In this document: positions 26,211-33,577 of the stretch, one piece after another | How positions within the stretch are numbered: the first letter of the stretch is position 1 | Layout: each line of letters opens with the position of its first letter | Assembly (NCBI GenBank): GCA_905479795.1 | Contig: CAJQNX010000084.1 | Location: 1-33,577, forward strand | Reading direction: 5' to 3' | Origin: an uncultured Candidatus Midichloriaceae bacterium | Lineage (GTDB): Bacteria > Pseudomonadota > Alphaproteobacteria > Rickettsiales > Midichloriaceae | Length of the DNA: 33,577 bases | Position numbers and translations under genes: made by a program | Notes under the pieces: model-generated | What the model was told of the DNA's origin: nothing | What the model saw: only the letters and a program-made list of their open reading frames with translations | Database searches by the model: none

Positions 26211-28193
26211 CTAAATTAATCTAGAGTGTGCAGAACTATTTTGGCCAACAATTTTTTCAGCAAAAGTTTTGTTATCAAATCTTTTTTCATTTAGTATATC
26301 GTTAATTGCACTTCTACCTACATTATAATTTTCACCTTGATTTAAAAAATTTATTATCTCATCTTTTTTACCCCTAACAATTTCCTGTAAATCTATTTTT
26401 ATACTCTCTCTTTTTTCCAACACCTCTTTTAAAGAGTAATGTTTATTTTTAATATATGTATCTACAATTTTTAGAACTAAAACATCCCTCTCCTCAGTGT
26501 AGCTGAACCTTTCTGTAAAACTAGATACAAAATCAGGCATTAAATAACTCCACTTAGCTGCATTAATTTCATTATTGATATCTTCAACAATTTCCTGCTT
26601 TACATTAAAATAATTTTTAATTATTTTATGAGAATCCGGGTATTTATATAGGTTTATTTTAGAAATATCTTGATACGTTATATTATCAAATAAATTTACA
26701 TCCTGTATTGCAATGTCTAATATCTCCTTCATCAGCCAATCATTTTTACTTTTTCTTGCATAATCAAATATCGAACCCACCTTATCTCTCATTTTTAATA
26801 ATTCTTTTATAACACCCTCTTTTAGTACTGAATTAAATAACTCATGAACTAATTTATCCTGCTTATATCTAATAGCATTGCATAAAGTATCAAAACATTG
26901 CTTTTGATACTTTAATTGTGTCACAATTTCTGAATAAGCCTTACCCCCAGATTCCATTGTATCATTTAATATGATTAAAACATCCACTATATTAGAACCA
27001 TACTTTTCACAATTTTTTTTGAGATGATCAAAAGCGTATTGCTTTTTACTACCCTGCAAACATACTCTTATTGGATCAATAGCTTGATATTTTTTATTAA
27101 TAATAACCCTATCATTATCTATTGCATATTGAAGTAGATATTCTGGTATAATTTCTTCATTTACTGGTAAACCACAATCCACAAGCATCTTATTGATAAT
27201 CACATATCTCTGCTCGTCGCTCAATTGAACTACACCATCATTACTCAAAAACAAAATAATGAAATTTTTAAGGATTTCCTTATAATTATCCTTATATCTA
27301 AATAACTCAACATTTTCAGCACCTAATTTTAAAGCTTGTGCACAAAATAGATCGTTTGAATTAGTATACTGATTTAAAAATTGAAAATCATTACTTTTTG
27401 ACTCAATCCACTCGTCTAGTTTATTGCTGAAATTTCTAATATAATTACCATCTAAGCTTCCTAATTTATCAAATTCAGGCAAATCAATTTCTAATTTAGC
27501 TAATATTACTTCCGATATATATTCATGATTTTCTAATATGTCTTGAACTCTTTGATCTATATAATTTTTTATTCTTCTAATCTCAAAAATATTATCAATA
27601 TTTCCTATATATTTATCTTCCGATTTACTTTTGTGATTAATATTCCATTCAGATGACAATACATTTAATATAGTTGATACATCATGAATATGCCATGCCT
27701 CACCTCTAGGTTTAAATTTTTGCAAAATAACTTCATTGTCTTGTGTTTTTGCTCCATTTAAAATTTCTATCGCAAATCCTTCAAGCATTTCTTTTTTAAA
27801 TCTTGCAACAATCCCACTAAATGAATTCAAGCCATAAATATCAAGTAAAATATTTTGCAAATTAGTTAACGTCCCTTCTCCACATATAAATATTCTGTCC
27901 TTAAAAAGGATTGGATCTAAATTATTTGTTTTAAAACTAAAAAGAATACTCTCAAATGATTCCTTAATGCTTTGATTTTCTGATAAGGGTGCTATAGAGC
28001 GAAAATTATTCAGGCCCATTTTTTCAGCTTCTACAATAAGCGCCTCCATTTGAGATTCAGCTCCTACTCCATATATCGGCTTTTGAGAATTGTAAAAATT
28101 ATCCTTGACGTATGTCTTTACTAAACTAATATCAACCTGCGGAACTAACTCAGGAAATTTTGTCTTAAAATTCTTTAAATAAGGCTTTACCAT
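26211..28193 (-). CDS. Large cytosolic-type protein of unknown function
   Basis: I do not recognise this ~660-residue protein. The ATG at 28191-28193 is preferred over a GTG 15 bases upstream because GAGAG precedes it at a good distance. There is no signal peptide or membrane helix; it is largely alpha-helical, charged and Asn/Ile/Lys rich. A distinctive segment reads DRIFICGEGTLTNLQNILLD, then FKKEMLEGFAIEIL, with a single Cys in a CGEG turn, followed by HIHDVSTILNVL. The C-terminal third is long helices. The size, the lack of a housekeeping resemblance and the place next to another orphan and a surface-protein operon are compatible with a secreted effector, but nothing proves secretion. Confidence 0.65.
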   Translation of the reverse strand: MVKPYLKNFKTKFPELVPQVDISLVKTYVKDNFYNSQKPIYGVGAESQMEALIVEAEKMGLNNFRSIAPLSENQSIKESFESILFSFKTNNLDPILFKDRIFICGEGTLTNLQNILLDIYGLNSFSGIVARFKKEMLEGFAIEILNGAKTQDNEVILQKFKPRGEAWHIHDVSTILNVLSSEWNINHKSKSEDKYIGNIDNIFEIRRIKNYIDQRVQDILENHEYISEVILAKLEIDLPEFDKLGSLDGNYIRNFSNKLDEWIESKSNDFQFLNQYTNSNDLFCAQALKLGAENVELFRYKDNYKEILKNFIILFLSNDGVVQLSDEQRYVIINKMLVDCGLPVNEEIIPEYLLQYAIDNDRVIINKKYQAIDPIRVCLQGSKKQYAFDHLKKNCEKYGSNIVDVLIILNDTMESGGKAYSEIVTQLKYQKQCFDTLCNAIRYKQDKLVHELFNSVLKEGVIKELLKMRDKVGSIFDYARKSKNDWLMKEILDIAIQDVNLFDNITYQDISKINLYKYPDSHKIIKNYFNVKQEIVEDINNEINAAKWSYLMPDFVSSFTERFSYTEERDVLVLKIVDTYIKNKHYSLKEVLEKRESIKIDLQEIVRGKKDEIINFLNQGENYNVGRSAINDILNEKRFDNKTFAEKIVGQNSSAHSRLI

Positions 28194-28292
28194 CCAGCTC
28201 TCTCGCACTTAAATCAAGCATATAACTATCCTACAATTTAAATACTAAATTTCAAAATACTTTTATACTAATAAGAATTTAATTTTAAATTA

Positions 28293-29330
28293 TTATCTGC
28301 CTTTTGTTCTATCATGAACACCTTGATCTGAGATATGACCAACAAAAGAACTCATTTTAGAGTGATGTGCTGCACTTAAAAAGTGCTCTGCTCCAAAAAT
28401 CAATTCTACCAACTTATTTAAATAATGTTTTATTTTTTCAATAGGCTTTAATTCTCCATTCTGCAATAAAATTTCACGCTCTACCTTAATAGCTTCATTT
28501 CTAAGAACATGAAGTGATTTTGGATCAGTTGCAATAACAGAAAAGGTTTCAAGAAATAAATCTGATATTTTCCTATTTTCTTTGTTATCTTTAATTTTAT
28601 CTATAAAACTATCTATCAAAAAAGATTTCAATAATTGATGATCCGTCTTATTAATATCAACACCAGATTTTGGAAATATGAGTTCTGAAGCATTTAACTC
28701 CGTGTGATTAATCGAGCTAACTGTCAGTTTAAATTTTGGTAATACTGTGCTTTCAGTCATTTCTTTTGCCTTAAGAGATGTAATATCAGATTCAACAGAC
28801 ATATAAACCTGATCAAGGTTTCCTTCATTCATCAACGTCTCTTGAATTTGTGCATCTCTCCCATACCCATACACCCTTTTTCTGCTATATATTATGCTTT
28901 TAATTCCTCCATCAACATCCTTTTCAACGGATAAAGAGTTATGAGGACCATTCCTCCCAATTGTCTGACCAAAATTAAAATCTTTAGATTCAGAATAATC
29001 ATCTCTTAAATACCCAGATAATGAACCTTCAAAAAGTTGAAAATGCATTAAGATAAAATCTTTTTGCTCTCCAGTTAAATATTCTAACTCTTTTATCTGC
29101 TCTATATCGTTTATAATAGCAATTTTCTCTCCATTTTCATAAATAACCAATTCGTCTCTACTTAAATCTCTTTGCGCATCATCCCCTGAATCAACGCGTG
29201 ACCTAGTTAAAAAAGTCTCTTTAAGCTTATCTATTGCTTTTGGAACCGCATCAAAAATCTTATGTTCTGTTCCATCTAACTCATATCCCTCTTCATAGCT
29301 TTTTTCTAAAGTATTAATATTAACCACCAT
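28293..29330 (-). CDS. Unknown protein, possible effector
   Basis: The 345-residue product is not recognised. It begins MVVNINTLEKSYEEGYELDG, is soluble and mostly helical, with a charged middle (FGQTIGRNGPHNSL, RKRVYGYGRDAQIQETL, NLDQVYMSVESDITSLKAKE) and a short, basic, His-rich tail (HHSKMSSFVGHISDQGVHDR). There is no signal peptide or transmembrane helix. It starts 29 bases after priA ends on the same strand and lies 99 bases upstream of the other orphan, so it may ride on the priA transcript. A short polar/basic tail is common among type IV secretion substrates, but this is only suggestive. Confidence 0.62.
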   Translation of the reverse strand: MVVNINTLEKSYEEGYELDGTEHKIFDAVPKAIDKLKETFLTRSRVDSGDDAQRDLSRDELVIYENGEKIAIINDIEQIKELEYLTGEQKDFILMHFQLFEGSLSGYLRDDYSESKDFNFGQTIGRNGPHNSLSVEKDVDGGIKSIIYSRKRVYGYGRDAQIQETLMNEGNLDQVYMSVESDITSLKAKEMTESTVLPKFKLTVSSINHTELNASELIFPKSGVDINKTDHQLLKSFLIDSFIDKIKDNKENRKISDLFLETFSVIATDPKSLHVLRNEAIKVEREILLQNGELKPIEKIKHYLNKLVELIFGAEHFLSAAHHSKMSSFVGHISDQGVHDRTKGR

Positions 29331-29359
29331 ACATGCCCAAAGTTTAATTCTTAATGCTA

Positions 29360-31357
29360 TTACGAAAAATTATATGGGTCAATATCGACTTTTAATTTAA
29401 TTGATGCAGGTGTAATAAATTTATCAAACCAATTATGTATATAGCTTTGAATATTGATTTTTTTAGCAGTTCTCAAAATAATTCTGTAACGAAAATTATT
29501 TCTAATTTTATATATTGGAGCAGGAGATGGGCCTAATACTTCAATTTGCTTATCAATAGGTGCTTTTTGAGCTATATAATGCATAAAAGAATGCAAAGTC
29601 TGCTCATTTAGCCCACTCCCCTTAATTATGATTAACTTCGAAAAAGGGGGCATGAATGAATCTTTTCTATTTTTTAACTCATCATTAATAAAAGACTCAT
29701 AATCCCAATTCTCAATGTAGTTTAGTAAGGGGTTATCAGCAAAATAAGTTTGAATTAACACTAAACCCTTCTCATGTTGTCTTCCTGCCCTTCCAGCAAC
29801 CTGATATAAAAGTTGAAAGGTTCTTTCTAAAACCCTAAGATCACATCCTGAAAATGATATATCTGCATCAATCACACCTACTAAATGTAGATCAGGAAAA
29901 TTCAACCCTTTAGCTAGCATTTGAGTACCTAAAATTATATCATACTCCTTATTTTCTATATCTTTAATTATTTGAGATGCTTTCTTAAAAGTTGAGACTG
30001 TATCGCTTGTAAGCGTGACCACTTTAGCATTTGGAAATAAATTATTTATTTCTTCTTCAATTTTTTCTATTCCAGGACCCAAGGTAACTAATTTTTCATC
30101 TGACTCACATTTATTACACTTAATAATCTTCTCATGCATATATCCACAATAATGACATAGCATTTGATTTTTCTTTTTATGCTCAACTAAAAAAAACTGA
30201 CAATTCGGACATGAGAATTTCTCTCCACAATTATTGCATATAGTAAGTGGTGAATACCCACGCCTATTTAAAAAAATCATTGATAATTTTCCTTTTTCTA
30301 AACAAGAAATTATCTCATTTTTAAGTGCCTCTGAAATCCATTCATTATGTGGTTTTTTTACTTTTTTCAAATCTACTACTTGGACTTGAGGCAATGACAC
30401 CCCTGTATAACGATTGGGTAATTTATGAATTTTATATTTACCTAAAATAGTATTATAATAGGACTCTGCAGAAGGTGTTGCAGTTGAAAGCAAGATGGGA
30501 ATTTTTTCAATTTTTGCCTTCATAATAGCCATGTCCCTAGCGTTATAAACAATACCTTCTTCTTGCTTAAATGAGCTGTCGTTTTCTTCATCAATGATTA
30601 TGAGTTTTAAATTTTTAAAAGGCAAAAATAACGCACTTCTTGCCCCTACTACTACATCAATATTGCCACTTAACACCCCATGCCATATAATAGCCTTTTT
30701 TTTAGGTGTCAAAGAGGAGTTCCATTCAGCAATAACGCAGTTCTTTAATCGCTTTCTAAACCTCTCTATTAATTGAGTTGCGAGCAGCACTTCTGGAAGC
30801 AATATAAGTGCCTGACTACCATCATCAACAATTTTTTGAGTACTCTCTAAATATACTTCTGTCTTGCCAGAACCAGTTGCACCCAAAATTAAATGCGCAG
30901 AAAAATCTAGAAATCCAACTTTATTAATTTCGCTAACTACTTGATTTTGAAGATCTGAAAGTTCTACTTTATTTAAAACATCTGTATCATTTTGAAATTT
31001 TTTATACTCTTCACATTTAATATTATACTCAACATTATTTTTATTGAGTAACAGCATTTTTACAATATTACCGTAATTAGTCATATTGTATTTAGCAACC
31101 CACTTTGCAAAATCTAATAATTTACCATCAACAAAAGTCAAGTTATATATGGTGATAATCTCCTTCAATTCAAAATCTAAATTGCTTTCATCAACACTAT
31201 TTATGTTTGTTACAATACCAATTTGCTCTCTTTTTCTAAAATTTACTTTAACTATAGCGCCAATTTGAGGTTTATGTTGATCAGATACTTTATACGTAAA
31301 TTCTTGATTAAATGGTAAAGCTAAAATGACATAAGCTACTTTAACCTTTGAATTCAT
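29360..31357 (-). CDS. priA: Primosomal replication-restart helicase PriA
   Basis: About 665 residues from the ATG at 31355-31357 (MNSKVKVAYVILALPF); a longer frame would run through the tRNA-Ser gene and is rejected. The N-terminal 3'-DNA-binding domain is followed by the helicase core: Walker A GATGSGKTEVY, motif II IIDEEND, then STATPSAESY. Eight Cys form the zinc-binding insert (CNNCGEKFSCPNC, CHYCGYMHEKIIKCNKC). Later motifs include LGTQMLAKGLNFPDL and QVAGRAGRQ. PriA reloads the replisome at collapsed forks. Motif II is normally DEEH; here Asn (AAC, 30581-30583) replaces His. The gene is 22 bases downstream of tRNA-Ser. Confidence 0.93.
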   Translation of the reverse strand: MNSKVKVAYVILALPFNQEFTYKVSDQHKPQIGAIVKVNFRKREQIGIVTNINSVDESNLDFELKEIITIYNLTFVDGKLLDFAKWVAKYNMTNYGNIVKMLLLNKNNVEYNIKCEEYKKFQNDTDVLNKVELSDLQNQVVSEINKVGFLDFSAHLILGATGSGKTEVYLESTQKIVDDGSQALILLPEVLLATQLIERFRKRLKNCVIAEWNSSLTPKKKAIIWHGVLSGNIDVVVGARSALFLPFKNLKLIIIDEENDSSFKQEEGIVYNARDMAIMKAKIEKIPILLSTATPSAESYYNTILGKYKIHKLPNRYTGVSLPQVQVVDLKKVKKPHNEWISEALKNEIISCLEKGKLSMIFLNRRGYSPLTICNNCGEKFSCPNCQFFLVEHKKKNQMLCHYCGYMHEKIIKCNKCESDEKLVTLGPGIEKIEEEINNLFPNAKVVTLTSDTVSTFKKASQIIKDIENKEYDIILGTQMLAKGLNFPDLHLVGVIDADISFSGCDLRVLERTFQLLYQVAGRAGRQHEKGLVLIQTYFADNPLLNYIENWDYESFINDELKNRKDSFMPPFSKLIIIKGSGLNEQTLHSFMHYIAQKAPIDKQIEVLGPSPAPIYKIRNNFRYRIILRTAKKINIQSYIHNWFDKFITPASIKLKVDIDPYNFS

Positions 31358-31379
31358 TGTTAATTGCAAATAATTTAAG

Positions 31380-31470
31380 TGGCGGAGAGAGAGGGATTCG
31401 AACCCTCGATACGAAAAAATCGTATACTTCCTTAGCAGGGAAGCGCCTTCAACCACTCGGCCATCTCTCC
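31380..31470 (-). tRNA. tRNA-Ser (anticodon GCT), CCA encoded
   Basis: The minus strand gives acceptor GGAGAGA/TCTCTCC, the Leu/Ser-type D arm with GGCCGAGTGGTT, anticodon stem CTTCC/GGAAG around CTGCTAA (anticodon GCT), and a long variable arm (TATACGA TTTTTT CGTATCGA), as expected for a class II serine tRNA. The T arm is GAGGG TTCGAAT CCCTC and CCA is encoded. It reads AGC and AGT codons. Confidence 0.96.
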
Positions 31471-31516
31471 TAGAGGTTTGTGATATAATCTAGTTTTATT
31501 TAATTAAAATAGCAAT

Positions 31517-31537
31517 AAAAAAGTATACCAAAATACT
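31517..31537 (-). terminator. Weak possible terminator after the zinc-ribbon gene
   Basis: On the minus strand AGTAT-TTTGGT-ATACT forms a short 5-bp hairpin followed by six T. It lies about 110 bases past the stop of the gatB-zinc-ribbon pair and before tRNA-Ser. The stem is short and AT-rich, so this is tentative. Confidence 0.3.
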
Positions 31538-31648
31538 ATCTTTTTGCGTTTATACCTAACATTTTATCAACATCTTTATCAATTTCAATTTAAAAACAAA
31601 CTATATTTTACATTCATATATACAACCTATCAATCAAATATTAATTTT

Positions 31649-32311
31649 TTATTTTTTATGTTCACGCTTATGGTGAAAATTTTTTAAATCATGAATATTT
31701 CCTATCTTTACAAAAATAAAATCCAATTCACCAATTTTTTTATCCGGACATATTGATACATTAAATTCAGAATGAGGTGGAATATCCTTTCTAAGATTAG
31801 TTGATAAATTTAAAATATTATTATTTTCGTCATAACCTATTATTTTTATTGTCTGTACAAATTTGCTTTCATTAGAGTTATTAATAATTTTGATTGGTAT
31901 TTTATATTTTATTTGTTTATTAACACTATACTCATCCCCATACTCTTCCTTAATCGGTTCAAACAGTTCTATCTCCAACCCCTCAGTATTGTGATAGTCA
32001 AATAATTTATAAATGGCTTCGAAAGCAGTATGCTGATCAATTAAAAACTCTCTTTCAACGTATAAAAATAAAGTTAAGGTGATAAAAATAATGAATGAGT
32101 AAATTATAGCTGGTATGTTTTTTTTAATATTTTTGTTGGAAATTTGAGCAACTGCTGGCTTACTATTTTCTTCTAACTCAGTAGTTTCCTTATTAGGTAT
32201 ATATAGCCACTCATACTCACATAATGAACAACATAACATTCTTCCATATTTCCCAACATCAGATCCATTAACTCTGAACTTGGTGTCACAATTTTTACAT
32301 TTAATGATCAT
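31649..32311 (-). CDS. MJ0042-type zinc-ribbon membrane protein
   Basis: The 220-residue product begins MIIKCKNCDTKFRVNG and then CCSLCEYEW, a CxxC...CxxC zinc ribbon of the MJ0042 type common at the N terminus of alphaproteobacterial proteins. A single transmembrane helix lies near 70-84 (IIYSFIIFITLTLFLYV). The C-terminal ~120 residues look like a small beta domain (IKYKIPIKIINNSNES, FVQTIKIIGYDENNNIL), resembling the DUF3426-like partner domain often found with this zinc ribbon. Its function is unknown. Its ATG starts two bases after the gatB stop, so the two are co-translated. Confidence 0.78.
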   Translation of the reverse strand: MIIKCKNCDTKFRVNGSDVGKYGRMLCCSLCEYEWLYIPNKETTELEENSKPAVAQISNKNIKKNIPAIIYSFIIFITLTLFLYVEREFLIDQHTAFEAIYKLFDYHNTEGLEIELFEPIKEEYGDEYSVNKQIKYKIPIKIINNSNESKFVQTIKIIGYDENNNILNLSTNLRKDIPPHSEFNVSICPDKKIGELDFIFVKIGNIHDLKNFHHKREHKK

Positions 32312-32313
32312 TT

Positions 32314-33577
32314 TTAATTAGAGTGTAATTTTTTTGTTAATATTTCATTAACTCCTTTAGGGTTGGCCTTCCCTTTGCTTACCTTCATTATCTGCCCTAC
32401 AAAAAAACCAAATAATTTTTCTTTTCCCGACCTGTACTCTTTTACTTTTTCAGGGTTAGCACTGAGAACGTCATCAATATATTTTTCAATCTCATCAGTA
32501 TTAGAAATTTGGACTAAATTATATTTTTCAACTATTTCTTCGGGTTTTTCATTGGTTTCAAACATTTTATCAAGCACTTCTTTTGCAATTTTACCTGAAA
32601 TCTTATTAGAAATAATTAATTCTAATAAGGAACTAAAATCTTCAGCGCTAATAGATAATTCACTAAACTCCTTACTAACCTTATTTAATCTTCCAAAAAG
32701 CTCAGCACAAACCCAATTTGCAACAAGCTTAGGTTCAATTTTTTTAGCAATCTTTTCAAAAAATTCTGCAACTTTTTTATCGGCAGTTAGCACCTCAGAA
32801 TCATACTCTGTTATACCATATTCTTTTATATACCTTTTCTTCTTATTTTCCGGCAATTCAGGAAGGTTATCTCTTATATTGTCGATATACTCTGAAGAAA
32901 TTCTAAGTGGTAGTAAATCTGGATCTGGGAAATATCTATAATCAGCTGCATCTTCTTTCCCTCTCATAGATCTAGTTTCACCTGTATCTGCATCAAATAA
33001 CCTAGTTTCTTGAACAATTTCAGTATCGTGAATTCCATCTTCCCATGCTTCAATATGTCTATTTACTTCATAGTGAATAGCTTTTTCTATGAATTTAAAA
33101 GAGTTCATATTTTTAATTTCACATCTAGTATTTAGGTTTGTATCACCTTTTGGTCTAATAGATACATTTACATCAGCTCTAAATGAACCTTCTTGCATGT
33201 TTGCATCAGAAATACCAATATATCTTACAATTGAATGAAGTTTTTTTAGATATAAAATTGCTTCTTCTGCTGATCTCATATCAGGTTCTGAAACGATTTC
33301 AAGTAATGGAGTTCCTGTTCTATTTAAATCAACTTGAGAACCTGCAATTCCATGTTTACTTTTACCTGCATCATTTTCTAAGTGAGCTCTTGTAACTCCA
33401 ATTGTTTTTTGTTTACCATCTGGAAAATCAATTACTAATTCTCCAAGACCTACAACAGGAACTTCAAATTGTGAGATTTGATAACCATTTGGTAAATCTG
33501 GATAAAAGTAGTTTTTTCTATTAAAAATTGACTTTTGATTAATTTCTGATTTGATTGCAGTTCCAAGCATAATTGCT
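32314..33577 (-). CDS. gatB: Aspartyl/glutamyl-tRNA amidotransferase subunit B (5' end outside window)
   Basis: The frame stays open to the right edge, so about 60 N-terminal residues are missing. The visible part has the kinase-like catalytic domain (FNRKNYFYPDLPNGYQISQF, RAHLENDAGKS, VDLNRTGTPLLEIVSEPDM, NMQEGSFRADVNVSIRP, DYRYFPDPDLLP) and the C-terminal helical and YqeY-like tail (ISGKIAKEVLDKMF, GFFVGQIMKVSKGKANP). GatCAB converts misacylated Glu-tRNA-Gln (and Asp-tRNA-Asn) by transamidation, needed where glutaminyl-tRNA synthetase is absent. The first part of the frame almost never uses ATA for Ile (1 of about 20), whereas the rest does (about 6 of 20), and its sequence resembles gamma- or epsilon-proteobacterial GatB more than Rickettsia GatB as I remember it. 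Confidence 0.93.
   Translation of the reverse strand, partial: AIMLGTAIKSEINQKSIFNRKNYFYPDLPNGYQISQFEVPVVGLGELVIDFPDGKQKTIGVTRAHLENDAGKSKHGIAGSQVDLNRTGTPLLEIVSEPDMRSAEEAILYLKKLHSIVRYIGISDANMQEGSFRADVNVSIRPKGDTNLNTRCEIKNMNSFKFIEKAIHYEVNRHIEAWEDGIHDTEIVQETRLFDADTGETRSMRGKEDAADYRYFPDPDLLPLRISSEYIDNIRDNLPELPENKKKRYIKEYGITEYDSEVLTADKKVAEFFEKIAKKIEPKLVANWVCAELFGRLNKVSKEFSELSISAEDFSSLLELIISNKISGKIAKEVLDKMFETNEKPEEIVEKYNLVQISNTDEIEKYIDDVLSANPEKVKEYRSGKEKLFGFFVGQIMKVSKGKANPKGVNEILTKKLHSN

Noticed and set aside
31358..31456. N-terminal extension of PriA by 33 residues
   Set aside because: It would translate the tRNA-Ser gene; the family start is the Met at 31355-31357.
32363..32941. 192-codon plus-strand frame antisense to gatB
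   Set aside because: It is Ser/Leu/Phe-rich, a mirror of the Glu/Lys-rich gatB codons, and has no independent support.

Overview
This is a low-G+C chromosomal window that reads as an obligate intracellular alphaproteobacterium, most likely of the order Rickettsiales. The clues are the AT-rich DNA, the gene set (addA, bolA, a ubiH-type hydroxylase, pccB, pth, priA, an alphaproteobacterial OmpA-family lipoprotein, an MJ0042 zinc-ribbon protein) and many genes caught in the act of decay. I cannot name the genus. TGA is a normal stop codon here: the RND, ubiH and pdxS genes all end in TGA.

Layout. 1-1558: 3' part of addA, then tRNA-Arg(CCT). 2021-2848: OmpA-like lipoprotein. 4264-10495: a tight minus-strand operon of a small membrane protein, an RND transporter, a ubiH-type hydroxylase, bolA, a phosphohexomutase and murA, with several genes overlapping. 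10568-11645: a polyprenol-kinase-like membrane enzyme, divergent from a small membrane protein. 11648-12253: an interrupted unknown gene. 12312-13687: pdxT-pdxS for vitamin B6. 13826-15031: LppC-type lipoprotein. 15078-16341: pth and a frameshifted radC. 16507-18015: pccB. 18176-19894: argS. 19910-20742: a dead IS6-type insertion sequence. 20762-22210: wreckage of an endonuclease/exonuclease/phosphatase-family gene and an outer-membrane-type gene. 22453-26134: a strong promoter followed by an interrupted unknown gene, a long Sel1-repeat protein and a beta-barrel outer membrane protein. 26211-29330: two large unrecognised proteins. 29360-31470: priA behind tRNA-Ser(GCT). 31649-33577: zinc-ribbon protein and the 3' part of gatB.

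Functionally the intact genes cover envelope building (murA, LppC, OmpA-like), coenzyme and lipid metabolism (ubiH type, pdxST, pccB), translation (argS, gatB, pth, two tRNAs) and DNA repair or restart (addA, priA, formerly radC). The accessory block from about 19.9 to 29.3 kb holds mobile DNA, decayed surface or secreted genes, and intact proteins of the kind used in host interaction. The most notable points are a MurA with Asp in place of the catalytic Cys, a phosphohexomutase that has lost its sugar-binding loop through an apparent deletion between short repeats, a decayed nuclease-like gene whose reading frame ends in HDEL, a PriA with DEEN instead of DEEH, and a gatB whose 5' two-thirds looks unlike the rest of the genome.
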